From: JABWBD01 sp040768665
GTDB lineage: Bacteria > Planctomycetota > Planctomycetia > Pirellulales > Thermoguttaceae
Length of the DNA stretch: 64,000 nt
Direction of reading: 5' to 3'
Assembly (NCBI GenBank): GCA_040768665.1
Contig: JAXGMN010000007.1
Span: 372,001-436,000, forward strand
A program made the translations under genes and the position numbers. Under the pieces are notes generated by a model. That model worked only from the letters and a program-made list of their open reading frames with translations, searched no databases and was not told where the DNA came from. Below, in pieces: positions 50,893 through 63,168 of this stretch (position 1 is the first letter of the stretch; every line of letters begins with the position of its first letter).

Positions 50893-52167
50893 ATGAAATA
50901 CGTTTCGTGGACGCTGACGTGTCTGGTGCTGGCCTTGTCGAGCCACGCTTCGGCCCAGGAGTCGAAGCAGTTGTCGCCGCAATCCGCGACAGATGACCAT
51001 GCGAAGCCAGAGCTCACGCGTTCGGAGGCAACGACAGCCGATTCCGAAGACGTCGAGGACTCCGGCGCTGAAGCCGATGTATCCACATTGACCGGCCAAC
51101 TCGCGGATCCGGATCCGAATGCTCGAGCCGTGGCGGCCAGCCGGCTTGGGCAGTTGGGGCCGAAAGCCGCTGCTGTCGTGCCTTTGTTGATCCGTGCCCT
51201 CGAGGACGACGGCTATCCCGATGTCGGCGAGCCGGTTTGGATCTTGGCAGCGAAGGCACTGGGCAAAATGGGACCGGAGGCCGTGCCACAGTTGATCGAG
51301 CCGCTGGGGAGCCCGGATCCTCACGTTGCGAAAGGGGCGGCAGCCGCGTTGGGTGATATCGGTCCCCCGGCGAAAGAGGCGGTCGGCCCTCTCATCGCAG
51401 CGTTGGAAAAAGACGACCCGGAAACTCGGATCACCTTCATGTATGCCTTGATGGGGATCGGTCCGGATGCGAAGGCCGCGGTTCCCCTGCTGAGCGGACT
51501 TCTCAACCACGACGACTTTCATGCCCGCTACTGGGCATGCCAGGCGCTCGGAGGAATCGGTCCGCCAGCGGCGCCGGCTGTGCCAACGCTCATTAAGCTC
51601 ACGGCGGACGCTCCCGCCTCGGTCCGCCGACATGCCGCCGCGGCACTGGGCAACATCGGGCCGGCGATTGGCGGCGAGGGGCTTGAGGCCCTGATCAAGG
51701 CCCTTCGCGACCCGATCGACCCGGTTCGCCAGAACGCGGTCGAAGCCCTTGGCAAGCTGGGCGACTTTGCCAAGCCGGCCGTTCCAGAAATTCTGGCGGC
51801 AATCGATGGCGGTAAGATGGGCGCACTAACCAATTCGGCCCGCACGCTGTGGCAGTTGACCCGCGATCCGAACGTCGTCGTGCCCGTGCTCGTCGAGGAC
51901 CTCAACCGTTTTGGTACATCGCCGGAAGCCGCCGCGATGCTGGGCGAATTGGGGGAAGCAGCCGGACCGGCGGTTCCCGAACTGGCCAGGAGCCTTGAAT
52001 CCAGCGATCCGGTCCTTCGCCTGGCGGCCGCCAAGGCGCTCGGGCAGATCGGTCCCGCGGCGAAATCCGCCGCGCCGGCCTTGCAGCGGGCCGCGGAAGA
52101 CGAATCGGACGATGTTCGCCAGGCTGCACAAGAAGCCCTGAAGCAAATCAACCCGGCCGGTTCGTAG
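50893..52167 (+). CDS. Secreted HEAT-repeat protein
   Basis: 424 residues. Signal (MKYVSWTLTCLVLALSSHASA), then a Glu/Ala/Asp-rich linker, then about ten HEAT (PBS-lyase-type) repeats with the common pattern G.A....VP.L...L.D.D..VR..AA.ALG.IG. Examples: AAAVVPLLIRALEDD, EAVGPLIAALEKDDPETR. Such repeats are protein-binding scaffolds; no enzyme domain is visible. It is 43 bases after hslU but transcription coupling is uncertain. Confidence 0.82.
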   Translation: MKYVSWTLTCLVLALSSHASAQESKQLSPQSATDDHAKPELTRSEATTADSEDVEDSGAEADVSTLTGQLADPDPNARAVAASRLGQLGPKAAAVVPLLIRALEDDGYPDVGEPVWILAAKALGKMGPEAVPQLIEPLGSPDPHVAKGAAAALGDIGPPAKEAVGPLIAALEKDDPETRITFMYALMGIGPDAKAAVPLLSGLLNHDDFHARYWACQALGGIGPPAAPAVPTLIKLTADAPASVRRHAAAALGNIGPAIGGEGLEALIKALRDPIDPVRQNAVEALGKLGDFAKPAVPEILAAIDGGKMGALTNSARTLWQLTRDPNVVVPVLVEDLNRFGTSPEAAAMLGELGEAAGPAVPELARSLESSDPVLRLAAAKALGQIGPAAKSAAPALQRAAEDESDDVRQAAQEALKQINPAGS

Positions 52168-52185
52168 CCTTTTCCTGCTCAGCAT

Positions 52186-52270
52186 AGAGCCTATCCCAGA
52201 ACCGCCGGGGACTGGCTCATTTTGCGGAGTCTTCGGAGCAAAAAGTGCCTGTCCCTTTCTCCTCGAGCTC
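52186..52270. repeat. GGGACTGGCTC...GTGCCTGTCCC palindrome (reverse orientation)
   Basis: Ends CATAGAGCCTATCCCAGAAC and GTGCCTGTCCC; the middle GGGGACTGGCTCATTTTGCG is the inverse of copies at 42875 and 59529. It lies between two convergent genes. Confidence 0.82.
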
Positions 52271-52297
52271 CCCTGGCGCAGGTCGGCCGCGAGGCGG

Positions 52298-54091
52298 CTA
52301 CTCGGCCTCTTCGCGGACACTGAATTCGAGCTTCCATTTGCCGTCGCTCTTCGTGCTATGGCACCAAAGCTCCATGACGCCGAGCTCGGTAACTCGCGAA
52401 TGGAAGCGGACGGGAACGTACTCTTCTTCCACCGCTTCGTCGGCCGCCAACTCCGTTTCCATGGGGTCGGTCTCGGCCAGTTCGCCTTCGGTCCAGAAGT
52501 TCAAGACATCGCCCGGCTTGTCCTGCTTGCGGACCGGGGAACTGAAGAACCGGAACTGCGCGGGTTCGCCTACGACGAGCCCAATCTCCTCGGAGGGAAC
52601 GTCGGCCTCCGTGCCTTCCTCCATCCCGAAAGGAACCACGCACAGGGCCCGCAACGGTCGCGGGGCACCCGGCACCGCCAGCCCGGCCGTCTCGATGCCC
52701 ACGTAATAGGCACGCGCCGTGCCCCCGCGGATCCGCACGCCGCCTCGCTGTTTCGTCCAGCCATAATATGCCGCGCCGCGCGCCACCGCGTGATCCAGGT
52801 CGTGCACGCCTGGCAGCAACCGCGGGCTCTCCTCGCCGGAAAACCAAGCCCCCAGTACATCGAACATACGCGTTTGAAGCGAGGAGGCTTTGAACACGCC
52901 GCCATTGAAGAGGATGTGGCTCGGCCGCACGGGGGCACCCGCGTCCTTGCCGTGGGCTTGCAGAAAGGCTGCCAAGTGCCGGGTGACCGCAGTATCGGAC
53001 TCGAACGGCAAGCCGATCTCACGAAACCCCGAAGCCCGCCGCTTCGCCGGACGATCCGTCACCTCGCATTGCGGGAAGAAGCCGTTCAAGAGGAGGTTGG
53101 CCACGCTCGCCCGGTCCACCTCAACGGAAACCGTCCCGCCGATCAGGCGGCTGCCGCGGCCCAGCACGGAAATGGAATGCTTTTCCGGGCCTTCCGGAGC
53201 CAACAACGTCTCCTTTGCAGCGCGGCACGAATGCCATAGTGCCACCGACTGCCACGGGTCGAGCTTCACTCCCTGTTCGCCGAACAGTCCCGCCACATGA
53301 TGAGCCAGCGCCAAGTCCATGTTGTCGCCGCCTACGAGCAGGTGGCTGCCGACGGCGAGACGCTCCAGGACCAATTCCCCGCGATCCTCCGCCACGCCGA
53401 CGAGCGTCAGGTCGGTTGTCCCGCCGCCCACGTCGCAGACGAGCAACCGATCGTTCACGTTCAGCATCCGCCGCCAACGGTCGCCGGTCGCTCCCAACCA
53501 CGCATAAACGGCCGACTGCGGCTCCTCCAGGAGGATCAGACTCTCCGGCAAGCCGGCAGCCAAAGCGGCTTCGCGAGTGAGCTCTCGGGCCGCGGCATCG
53601 AACGAAGCCGGCACGGTAAGCACGACCTGCTGCTCTGCGGCCGGCGCATCCGGAAATGCCGTTTCCCATGCATTGATCAAGTGCTCGAGAAAGAGTCGTG
53701 ACGCGGTCACCGGCGAGATCTTCCGCACTTCGTCCGGCGCGTTCCACGGCAGGATCGGCTGATGGCGATCGACCCGGCTGTGGGCGAGCCACGACTTCGC
53801 GGCGCTCACCGTACGGTCCGGCACGTCGGCCGACTGACGGCGAGCCAATTCGCCGACGACGAAATCCCGTCCCGTCGCCCATGGGAGATCCAGCGCCCCG
53901 CCGCCCGCTTCATGAACGCTGGCCAGGTAGACAAACGAGGGCAGCGCATAGCGCGATTCGATCGTGCCGGGAGCGACCAACTGCGGGATCCCCAGGAGTT
54001 GGACCTGCGGCTGCTCTTCTTCCAGCGACGTGTAGGCCAGCACGCTGTTCGTGGTCCCCAGGTCGATGCCCAGGATGTACTTGGCTGCCAT
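52298..54091 (-). CDS. Hsp70-family protein (DnaK-like, atypical)
   Basis: 597 residues. ATPase motifs of Hsp70: GIDLGTTNSVLAYTS, VVLTVPASFDAAARELTREA, LLEEPQSAVYAWLG, LLVCDVGGGTTDLTLV, and VGGDNMDLALAHHVAGLF. The C-terminal half differs from DnaK and lacks the EEVD-type tail. This type is usually found with DUF2760 (the next gene) and not with GrpE or DnaJ, so it is probably a specialised chaperone or signalling protein. Start: ATG at 54091. Confidence 0.88.
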   Translation of the reverse strand: MAAKYILGIDLGTTNSVLAYTSLEEEQPQVQLLGIPQLVAPGTIESRYALPSFVYLASVHEAGGGALDLPWATGRDFVVGELARRQSADVPDRTVSAAKSWLAHSRVDRHQPILPWNAPDEVRKISPVTASRLFLEHLINAWETAFPDAPAAEQQVVLTVPASFDAAARELTREAALAAGLPESLILLEEPQSAVYAWLGATGDRWRRMLNVNDRLLVCDVGGGTTDLTLVGVAEDRGELVLERLAVGSHLLVGGDNMDLALAHHVAGLFGEQGVKLDPWQSVALWHSCRAAKETLLAPEGPEKHSISVLGRGSRLIGGTVSVEVDRASVANLLLNGFFPQCEVTDRPAKRRASGFREIGLPFESDTAVTRHLAAFLQAHGKDAGAPVRPSHILFNGGVFKASSLQTRMFDVLGAWFSGEESPRLLPGVHDLDHAVARGAAYYGWTKQRGGVRIRGGTARAYYVGIETAGLAVPGAPRPLRALCVVPFGMEEGTEADVPSEEIGLVVGEPAQFRFFSSPVRKQDKPGDVLNFWTEGELAETDPMETELAADEAVEEEYVPVRFHSRVTELGVMELWCHSTKSDGKWKLEFSVREEAE

Positions 54092-54120
54092 AAATCAATC
54101 CCTCCGTGTCCGATGCCGGT

Positions 54121-54669
54121 CTACTTCAATTCCACTTCGCAAGGGGCAACGACGCGCGCGGCGTCCGCACTGCCGGACCAGGCCGGCACCTCGCACCTGG
54201 CGGCCTCCCAGCCGTGGTGAACCACTTGCCCGCGAAACGGCGGCTCTCCGGCCACATTGCCGGTCAGGCGATATCGTCCCGAGTCGAAGGCGGCGGGCAA
54301 TTCGAGTTGTGAACCTTCCGCTTCGGCGACGGCCGGCTTCAGTGCAAACAACCGCTCGACAACCGCCGCACAGTCGCGATGCACATCGCGTGCCACCGCC
54401 CCCACCTGGGCGTCGCTGTAGCCCGCCAGCGGTTCCTGCAGGAAATCGACGAACCGGGCTTCCCGCTGCAGCGCCGCCAAGAGCGAAATCGCCTCGCTAC
54501 GGACCACCGTCTTCGGCTTGACCGCCGGCGCCCGCTTGGGAGCTTCTTCTGTCGGCTCCGCCGGCGCCTCCACCAACCTCTGCTGAAGCACACGGTCGAT
54601 CTGCTCCGCGAGCTGGCGATTGAAGAGTGCAAGGAAAAAGGCTCGAAACGCAATGACAATTCGTCGCAT
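54121..54669 (-). CDS. DUF2760-domain protein
   Basis: 182 residues from the ATG at 54669 (MRRIVIAFRAFFLALFNRQLA). A short hydrophobic N-terminal helix, a Pro/Ala-rich linker (EAPKRAPAVKPKTV), then the DUF2760 core (EAISLLAALQREARFVDFLQ, YSDAQVGAVARDVHRDCAAV). It is upstream of the Hsp70-type gene in the same direction; the pair is a recurring unit in planctomycetes. Function unknown. Confidence 0.82.
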   Translation of the reverse strand: MRRIVIAFRAFFLALFNRQLAEQIDRVLQQRLVEAPAEPTEEAPKRAPAVKPKTVVRSEAISLLAALQREARFVDFLQEPLAGYSDAQVGAVARDVHRDCAAVVERLFALKPAVAEAEGSQLELPAAFDSGRYRLTGNVAGEPPFRGQVVHHGWEAARCEVPAWSGSADAARVVAPCEVELK

Positions 54670-54832
54670 GGCAGTGCCCCTCGGCTCCCCGGATCGTGGC
54701 TCGCGCGCCCAACGCAAACATGTAAGTACACGGATTGGCGTTCGGGATGTCAACCCCGGCATGTGGCGGGCGAGCGGCAGACCGCTGCTGCGCGGTGCCA
54801 ATCGAGCTACATGCCGAATGTCAGGCCTGTGC

Positions 54833-57718
54833 TTACCGCCCAAGCCGCGTGATGTGTTCGGCGGCCTCGCGGCGGAGCCGGCGGTACTCCGCCCCGTTCA
54901 GCCGCTGCGAAAGCCAAACCAGGATCGGACTCTCCTTTTCGATCGCCTGCAATTCGGCCGGGACCGGAGCAACACTTCGGCGGAGCCGATCAAGCCATGC
55001 TTGAGCTTCACCGGCGTGCGGCGAGTCCGGACGCTCGCGAAGCAGGAACTCCAAGGTCGCCAGATATCGGATGTCGTCGACGCCTTCGCGGAAGGCCTCC
55101 CAGTGACGCGTCGACACGAGCCGCGTCGGATCGCGCGGGTCGGGTGCGGCGTAGGCGAAGTCGGCTCCTCGCGTCCGCGGCCCGTCGGTCGCGTCGAGCG
55201 GATTGCCGCTGAAGCTGTAATACATCCAGGGCACATGCACGCGCAGCGGGCTGCCCCAGAGCCACAGCCCGTTCACCAGCCGCGGCCACTCTGACTCGAA
55301 AAAGGCACCGCGAATATTGTGATAGGTCCACCCCTCGTCCCCCGCTTCCTCAAGCTCGTGGCGAAGATCGTCGAAAGTATGGCCGGCGTGCACCCATTCT
55401 TCCAGGGCATGACCGTTGTAGCACCGCACGTCGACATAGGGATCGGCCTGCTGCATCATTTCGGGGATGCCCGGTCGCGGCGTGTTGTGCAGCGTAATGT
55501 AGACCCGCAATGATGGGATCTGCCGCACGGCTTCGGTCAGGCGAATGTAGAGCTCCAGTCGGTCGCGTCCGAAAACCTCGTCCATGTGCGTGGCCAGCGG
55601 CTCCATCTCCGGATACTCTTTGAAGAGATCCAGCATTTGCATCAGTCCGCCCTTGACGACGGCGAAAAACCGCTCGCGCTTCGCGACATCGGCGTAGTCT
55701 TTCACTGGGTCGTACGCAAGCAGTCTCGCCGCTTGCAGACATCCGCTTTCCACCGGCAGAGGCCCGCGGAAACCGTACTTCTTGAGCAGAACGAGCATCC
55801 GTTGCAGCCGCTCGAACGACGGATCGATTTTCCCGTCCACCGCTTCGTACTCGATGCCGACGTTCGGCTTCAGCGTGGTGCACCCATGGGCGCGGATATC
55901 GGCCAGTTCTTGATCGATGTACGACCAGTCGCTGTCCATTGTGGGAAATCGATAATACATCCCATAAGCCTTGCCGGGCTCGCGGAGGCGAAACGGGAGC
56001 ACCGTCATCTCAATCGGCACTTCCATTGCGGGTCCGCCGGCCGGACGAATCCGGACTTGCCCACGGTAAGCGCCCGCGGCGGCCTGCTCGGGCACGTGAA
56101 CGATCAGGTGGTATTCTCGAAACGTGCCGGCCGGGAAATCCACCTTCTCCAGCGGCAGGAGAAAACGCGAAACGACGGTGGAACGCTCCGGCGGCAGGGT
56201 GTAGAGGTCGCGCATCAGGCCGCGAAGCACCAGGCGGGCGTCGATTTTGCCGGCGGGAATCGATTGCTCACTGCCCGTCAGGTCTGTCAACTCGACAGAG
56301 ACTTGTTTCAGGTCGTCGACGGCATAGATGACGAAATTGATCGGCTCATATTCGCCCGGCGTCGCAACGGCCTTCAATTCCGAATGCAGCAACTCGGGTC
56401 CCGGTGGCTGTGCCGGATCGATCTCGTCTTCCCAGAACTTGTGGGCCGTGAAGTACGGGCCGTCGGTCGATGGTTCGAACGTGTAGTTGTCGGCCGCCTG
56501 TTGGCGGCGGTACATGTCGAGCGTCGCCGGCTCGAGCTTCCGCACGGCCGGGAGCACTTCGCGCTTCGGGTCGCGGCGAAGGACGGGATTTCCCCAAACG
56601 CTCCACGCTCGCCGTCCTGCTTTTCCTTCGGCGCTCGTCGAGAGCGTGAGCTGCTTGACGCCCGAGACCAGCACCGAGACCTTCTGTGGCGGCTCCCGGG
56701 TGGATCGCCGGCCCGATTCGAACAGCGGATTGCCATCGCCCCGGATTTCGAACGAACAGACGGCCCGGGGATCCGAGAAGGCATCGATGCCCACCTCCGT
56801 CTCGAGCACGGCATAACCGTCGGGCAGTCGTATCGTGATCTCGTCCCCGGGCCTGCACGAGATCCCTTTCAGGTATTGCATGTCTCGCAGGACCAGCGGA
56901 ATGGAAAGCCCGCCCAGCAGCCTTCGCTCGAACGGTTCGCCCGCGGCATCGGGGCTTCGAGGCATGTCGACCACGTAGTGGTAGGGGGGCCGATGTGCCT
57001 CGGCGATCGACTGCTTCGCATCCTCTTCGGAGAACATTCGCTTCGAAATCCGGAAGCTGTCGATCACGGCGTCGCCGCCGACAATAGCCAGGGCGTCCGG
57101 TTTTTTTGACGGCATCTGCGCACCGGTCACGACATCGGCACTCTCTTGCCCGTCGAAGTATACGTGCAGCTCTCCGCGCCCCCAGGCGAAGGCAACGTGG
57201 TGCCACTCGTCCGGCTTCCAGGCCGACGTATCGCCGTCGGCACGCCGCCACTTCCACTGGTCACCTTCGCCCGCGGCCACGGCGATGCCGAGTCGGCCCC
57301 GCCCCAGGGTATTGATGTTGATGTACTCGCGTTCGCCCATGCGACAGTTGAAGAAGCTTTGCTTCTCCGGCGCGTCGCCGGCCCAATGGGGCTTGACCCA
57401 GAATTCGATCGTTCCTTCGGGCGGGTGAAAATTGCCGTCGTCGCCGACGAGCTTAATCTGGTCTCCGGCAGCCAGGTCAACGCCCCCACGGAATCGCCCG
57501 CCGGCAAGGCCCGTCGCGTGGACCTGCGAATCGACGTTCGGTGTGCCGACGGCGTAGTCGGCGGTCAGCGTGTGGTCAAATTGCAGCAGCAGGAGCGTGT
57601 CGCGGTCGGGCAGCGGCTGCGCCGCCAGTGGCGATGGGAGAACTGCAAGGGAGAGCAGCAGACAAGTCAGGCGGAACGGAAGCCGCACGGGCCGAACAAG
57701 AGTAGGATAAAAAGTCAT
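54833..57718 (-). CDS. Secreted LamG/glycosidase-like protein
   Basis: 961 residues. Signal peptide (RLTCLLLSLAVLPSPLAAQP). N-terminal concanavalin-like LamG fold (DRDTLLLLQFDHTLTADYAV, GTIEFWVKPHWAG, WHHVAFAWGRGELHVYFDG), a central beta-sandwich domain, and a C-terminal glycosidase-like domain ending DPTRLVSTRHWEAFREGVDD. The end resembles that of the neighbouring DUF4091 protein. Substrate unknown, probably polysaccharide. Confidence 0.82.
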   Translation of the reverse strand: MTFYPTLVRPVRLPFRLTCLLLSLAVLPSPLAAQPLPDRDTLLLLQFDHTLTADYAVGTPNVDSQVHATGLAGGRFRGGVDLAAGDQIKLVGDDGNFHPPEGTIEFWVKPHWAGDAPEKQSFFNCRMGEREYININTLGRGRLGIAVAAGEGDQWKWRRADGDTSAWKPDEWHHVAFAWGRGELHVYFDGQESADVVTGAQMPSKKPDALAIVGGDAVIDSFRISKRMFSEEDAKQSIAEAHRPPYHYVVDMPRSPDAAGEPFERRLLGGLSIPLVLRDMQYLKGISCRPGDEITIRLPDGYAVLETEVGIDAFSDPRAVCSFEIRGDGNPLFESGRRSTREPPQKVSVLVSGVKQLTLSTSAEGKAGRRAWSVWGNPVLRRDPKREVLPAVRKLEPATLDMYRRQQAADNYTFEPSTDGPYFTAHKFWEDEIDPAQPPGPELLHSELKAVATPGEYEPINFVIYAVDDLKQVSVELTDLTGSEQSIPAGKIDARLVLRGLMRDLYTLPPERSTVVSRFLLPLEKVDFPAGTFREYHLIVHVPEQAAAGAYRGQVRIRPAGGPAMEVPIEMTVLPFRLREPGKAYGMYYRFPTMDSDWSYIDQELADIRAHGCTTLKPNVGIEYEAVDGKIDPSFERLQRMLVLLKKYGFRGPLPVESGCLQAARLLAYDPVKDYADVAKRERFFAVVKGGLMQMLDLFKEYPEMEPLATHMDEVFGRDRLELYIRLTEAVRQIPSLRVYITLHNTPRPGIPEMMQQADPYVDVRCYNGHALEEWVHAGHTFDDLRHELEEAGDEGWTYHNIRGAFFESEWPRLVNGLWLWGSPLRVHVPWMYYSFSGNPLDATDGPRTRGADFAYAAPDPRDPTRLVSTRHWEAFREGVDDIRYLATLEFLLRERPDSPHAGEAQAWLDRLRRSVAPVPAELQAIEKESPILVWLSQRLNGAEYRRLRREAAEHITRLGR

Positions 57719-57791
57719 GACCAGGACCTCCGATTCGTGTGCGGCCAGGCACGGGTGCCGGCAGCGGCCATGCCTGGCGAAACATCCGACC

Positions 57792-59495
57792 TCACTTACC
57801 CCCTTTCGCCCCTACGATCAATTTCGCCAACTCGGCGCGGGCGCGCTCATAGACTCCCGGATCCGTTTCCCAATGAAACCACGAATCCGCCAGCGGAATG
57901 ATCACCTTCTCCGCCTGGTCGGCCAGCCGTTTCTTCTCGAGGATTGAGAGATACTCGTAGTCCTCGATCGCATCCCGCAGGGCCTTCACGCGCAGACCGG
58001 GGGCCACGCCATCGTAGCCGACCGCGCGCCCCGGATAAAGCAGGCTTCCCTCGCCGTTGTACATCAGCTTGGGATTGCGGTCTCGGCGATCGAGGGTGCC
58101 GGGTTCCGTCCACGGATCTTCGACGTCGTTCCAATACGACATCCCACCCCAGTACAGCAGGCCTCCGATCCGGTATCGCCACGCAATCCACGCCGGCACA
58201 CGATAGTTCAGCAGCGGAAAGTCGGTATGCCACCACGGCGTCGGGTCGCGCTGGCAGAGCGCCGTGTAGGTCCATACCGTTTCGCCGAGCGCCTGCCGCC
58301 GGGCCGCACTCTCGGCCTTGAACAACGAGAACAGCGGGCACCAGATGTCGACCGCTCCGTAGAGATCGCCCCACGCTTCGTCCTGCGTCCACGTCTGCTC
58401 GACCACGAGCACTTTGACGACAGAACCGGCGTCGCGGACCGCTCGGCCCCATTGCTGCACGTAGCGGTACGCTTCCTCGTCGTTCGGCTCGTCGCGAAGG
58501 TAGGTGTAGAACAGCACCTGCGGTCGGTCCAGTTCCTTCGCCGCCCGGTCCCAGGCGTCGAGCCAGCGCCGCAATTTCTCCTTTTCGGCGACCGGGTCCT
58601 TCACTGCCGTCCGCGGATGGGAAACCACGAAGGCGTTGATATGGTAGCGATCGACGAACTGGCGGAAGGCTTCGATCCGGTCCTCCGGGATCCGATAGCT
58701 TCCGTCAGCCTGGGCTTCCGGGGTGAGCCACCCGCGGGGAGGTGTCGCGTTGATGCCGTGGCGGCTCAGCAACTCGGCCACCTGGCGCTCGACGGCATCC
58801 CAGTCGGCGGGCTCGTTTTCCTTGCCTTCCTTGGCCCGCCGGGCATAGTAGCCTCGCATCCGATCGGCCGGCGAACCGAGAGCGGTCTTCAGCGAGGGTG
58901 TATCGGGCAGAGCAAAATCCCAAACCGTCAGTTCGACCGGGATCTCCACGGCTTTGCCACCGCCATCGATCAGGCGATACGTGCCGCGGTACACGCCTGC
59001 TTTGGCATCCGCCGACACCCTCACGTCCACCCAGAACCCGTGCGTCTCGTTGGCGGGCAGATCGAACGGCACAGCCGAAAAGCGGGCGTCGGGGAGCGGC
59101 TCGCCGCTGAGCGGGTGCCGGAACGGGATGAGGGGATCCGGATACCAGCCGGGCTTGAACTCCTCGTTGCGATGGGTGGGAACGGTGATGTGCAGTTGGT
59201 GCTGGCGGTAAAGCCGGGCTTCGCCGGCCGGGATCACCGCACCATTCGGACCGGCCAAGTCTCCCGGCTCGAGAGTAACCCCTTTGACCGGCGAATCGGA
59301 TCGCATGAGGACCTGGAAGCTCTCCCATTCGTTCTTGGCCGTACCCAAGCGCACGGCAACGCCGTTTTCCGGCAGATCTTCGCGCAGCACGCGACGTGTT
59401 TCGGAAACGGTCCACACCCGCCACTGGGCAGATGCTCCGGCAGTAATCGCGAGGACGAGGATCGACGGCAGCATCACCCGCAACAAGACCTTCAT
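57792..59495 (-). CDS. Secreted DUF4091 glycosidase-like protein
   Basis: 567 residues. Signal (VMLPSILVLAITAGASA). Beta-sandwich N-terminal region (GTAKNEWESFQVLMRSDSPV) then a TIM-barrel-like region (KELDRPQVLFYTYLRDEPND, WIAWRYRIGGLLYWGGMSYW) and a DUF4091-type end (GVAPGLRVKALRDAIEDYEY). The gene lies just upstream of the LamG protein, 73 bases apart, and both run in the same direction, so they are probably cotranscribed. Confidence 0.83.
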   Translation of the reverse strand: MKVLLRVMLPSILVLAITAGASAQWRVWTVSETRRVLREDLPENGVAVRLGTAKNEWESFQVLMRSDSPVKGVTLEPGDLAGPNGAVIPAGEARLYRQHQLHITVPTHRNEEFKPGWYPDPLIPFRHPLSGEPLPDARFSAVPFDLPANETHGFWVDVRVSADAKAGVYRGTYRLIDGGGKAVEIPVELTVWDFALPDTPSLKTALGSPADRMRGYYARRAKEGKENEPADWDAVERQVAELLSRHGINATPPRGWLTPEAQADGSYRIPEDRIEAFRQFVDRYHINAFVVSHPRTAVKDPVAEKEKLRRWLDAWDRAAKELDRPQVLFYTYLRDEPNDEEAYRYVQQWGRAVRDAGSVVKVLVVEQTWTQDEAWGDLYGAVDIWCPLFSLFKAESAARRQALGETVWTYTALCQRDPTPWWHTDFPLLNYRVPAWIAWRYRIGGLLYWGGMSYWNDVEDPWTEPGTLDRRDRNPKLMYNGEGSLLYPGRAVGYDGVAPGLRVKALRDAIEDYEYLSILEKKRLADQAEKVIIPLADSWFHWETDPGVYERARAELAKLIVGAKGGK

Positions 59496-59528
59496 CGCGC
59501 ATCTCCTTCGATCATGGTGCTCTTCTTC

Positions 59529-59630
59529 GTGCCTATCCCAAAACCTCGCGAGGAGAAGGGGACAGGCACATTTTGCTCCGAAGACTTCGCAAAATGAGCC
59601 AGTCCCCGACGGTTTTGGGACAGGCTCTTA
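59529..59630. repeat. GGGGACAGGCAC...GAGCCAGTCCCC palindrome
   Basis: Close copy of the element at 42875 (GTGCCTATCCCAAAACCTCG ... GACGGTTTTGGGACAGGCTC). It lies in the 370-base gap between the DUF4091 gene and clpC. The rest of this gap (59631-59800) holds no gene. Confidence 0.9.
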
Positions 59631-59801
59631 GCCGTGAACGATCACGTGGAACCATTCTAACGGCAAACAGGCGGGCCGAAAACAGGGTGGTCCCGGCGGC
59701 TGTCCCAAAACCTCGGGCCTCCGGCGATCGGCGTCGCGGTAGACGGCGCAAGCCGACACGCCGACTGGGTTCGCGTTTACCGGCGGAAGAAATGAAGCGA
59801 A

Positions 59802-59834
59802 GAAACCCGCGGATCAGAGACCCGCGGGCTTCTT
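59802..59834 (-). terminator. Probable intrinsic terminator of clpC
   Basis: AAACCCGCGG and CCGCGGGCTT are inverted around ATCAGAGA. On the minus strand, T-rich sequence (GGGTTTCTTCG) follows. It is about 30 bases downstream of the clpC stop codon at 59863. Confidence 0.7.
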
Positions 59835-59862
59835 GCTTCTCATGCGGTTCGCCAGTCTGCGG

Positions 59863-62415
<2,553 letters not shown>

Positions 62416-62446
62416 ATCGTTCTTCTCCGGTTGGTCTTTCTGTTCA

Positions 62447-62524
62447 GCGTGGTTCAGAAACGGGGACGGCCCGATCGCCGTTCTCCGTTTCCGACGGGAA
62501 CCAATCCCGAGTTCTGAACCACGC
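62447..62524. repeat. Inverted repeat upstream of clpC
   Basis: 13-bp arms GCGTGGTTCAGAA (62447-62459) and TTCTGAACCACGC (62512-62524). The interior holds CGGGGACGG and GAACCAATCCCGA, weakly like the GGGGACAGGCAC family. It lies in the clpC leader region and may be either mobile or regulatory. Confidence 0.7.
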
Positions 62525-62586
62525 CTTCACTTTGTTCCGCCCTCGCCCTTACTCAAAAAAATCGTCTCGGGTTTCGCGAGGAGTCG

Positions 62587-63168
62587 TCAGGCTGCGGCGT
62601 CCACGGGAGCTGATGCCGGGACCTCTGCTTCTTCCGGCGGCTCCGGCGAGCTTCGCCGGGCCTCCGCGAGCAATTCCCATTCCCGCTGAATCTCCAGAGC
62701 CCACTTTTCGGAACCGTCGAACCGGTGGAGCCGGTCAAGATGCCAAGTCGCCTCGTCGAAGCGGCGAGTATGCCGCATCAGCGTGGCCAGCATCAAGCGC
62801 GAATCCACGTCGCGGGGGTTCCGATGGATCTCGGCATTCAGCAACCGCTCCGCCTCGAACCATTCCCCTCTCAAATAGTGCTCTTGTGCATCGCAGAACC
62901 GGTCGTTCGCGGGGCCGTGTTCATCCTGCGTACCGCGGCTGAACCGAAGGGATAAAACCGCCGAAACTACCCAAATCACGAACACCGCTAGCCAAGCTAA
63001 ATTACGTACCCCCGGAGACAACAGTTCACTCCAGAGAAACGTGCTGAGAATCGCCAGATTCAGCAGCAAGGCAAACACGACGGCCGCGGCCAGATGCTGC
63101 CACGCTCCGTATTTCCAGAGCTGAGGCAGTCCCGGCCACAGGTATACTCCCCACGGCATCCTACCCAT
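62587..63168 (-). CDS. Membrane protein with C-terminal TPR-like repeat
   Basis: 193 residues from the ATG at 63168 (AAGGAGGAGCGAGGTC upstream). Two TM helices (LAAAVVFALLLNLAILSTF, LAWLAVFVIWVVSAVLSLRF), then TPR-like helices (FCDAQEHYLRGEWFEAERLL, RDVDSRLMLATLMRHTRRFD). Such proteins are scaffolds; no enzyme motif. In-frame ATGs further upstream are less likely. Next to clpC and in the same direction. Confidence 0.75.
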   Translation of the reverse strand: MGRMPWGVYLWPGLPQLWKYGAWQHLAAAVVFALLLNLAILSTFLWSELLSPGVRNLAWLAVFVIWVVSAVLSLRFSRGTQDEHGPANDRFCDAQEHYLRGEWFEAERLLNAEIHRNPRDVDSRLMLATLMRHTRRFDEATWHLDRLHRFDGSEKWALEIQREWELLAEARRSSPEPPEEAEVPASAPVDAAA

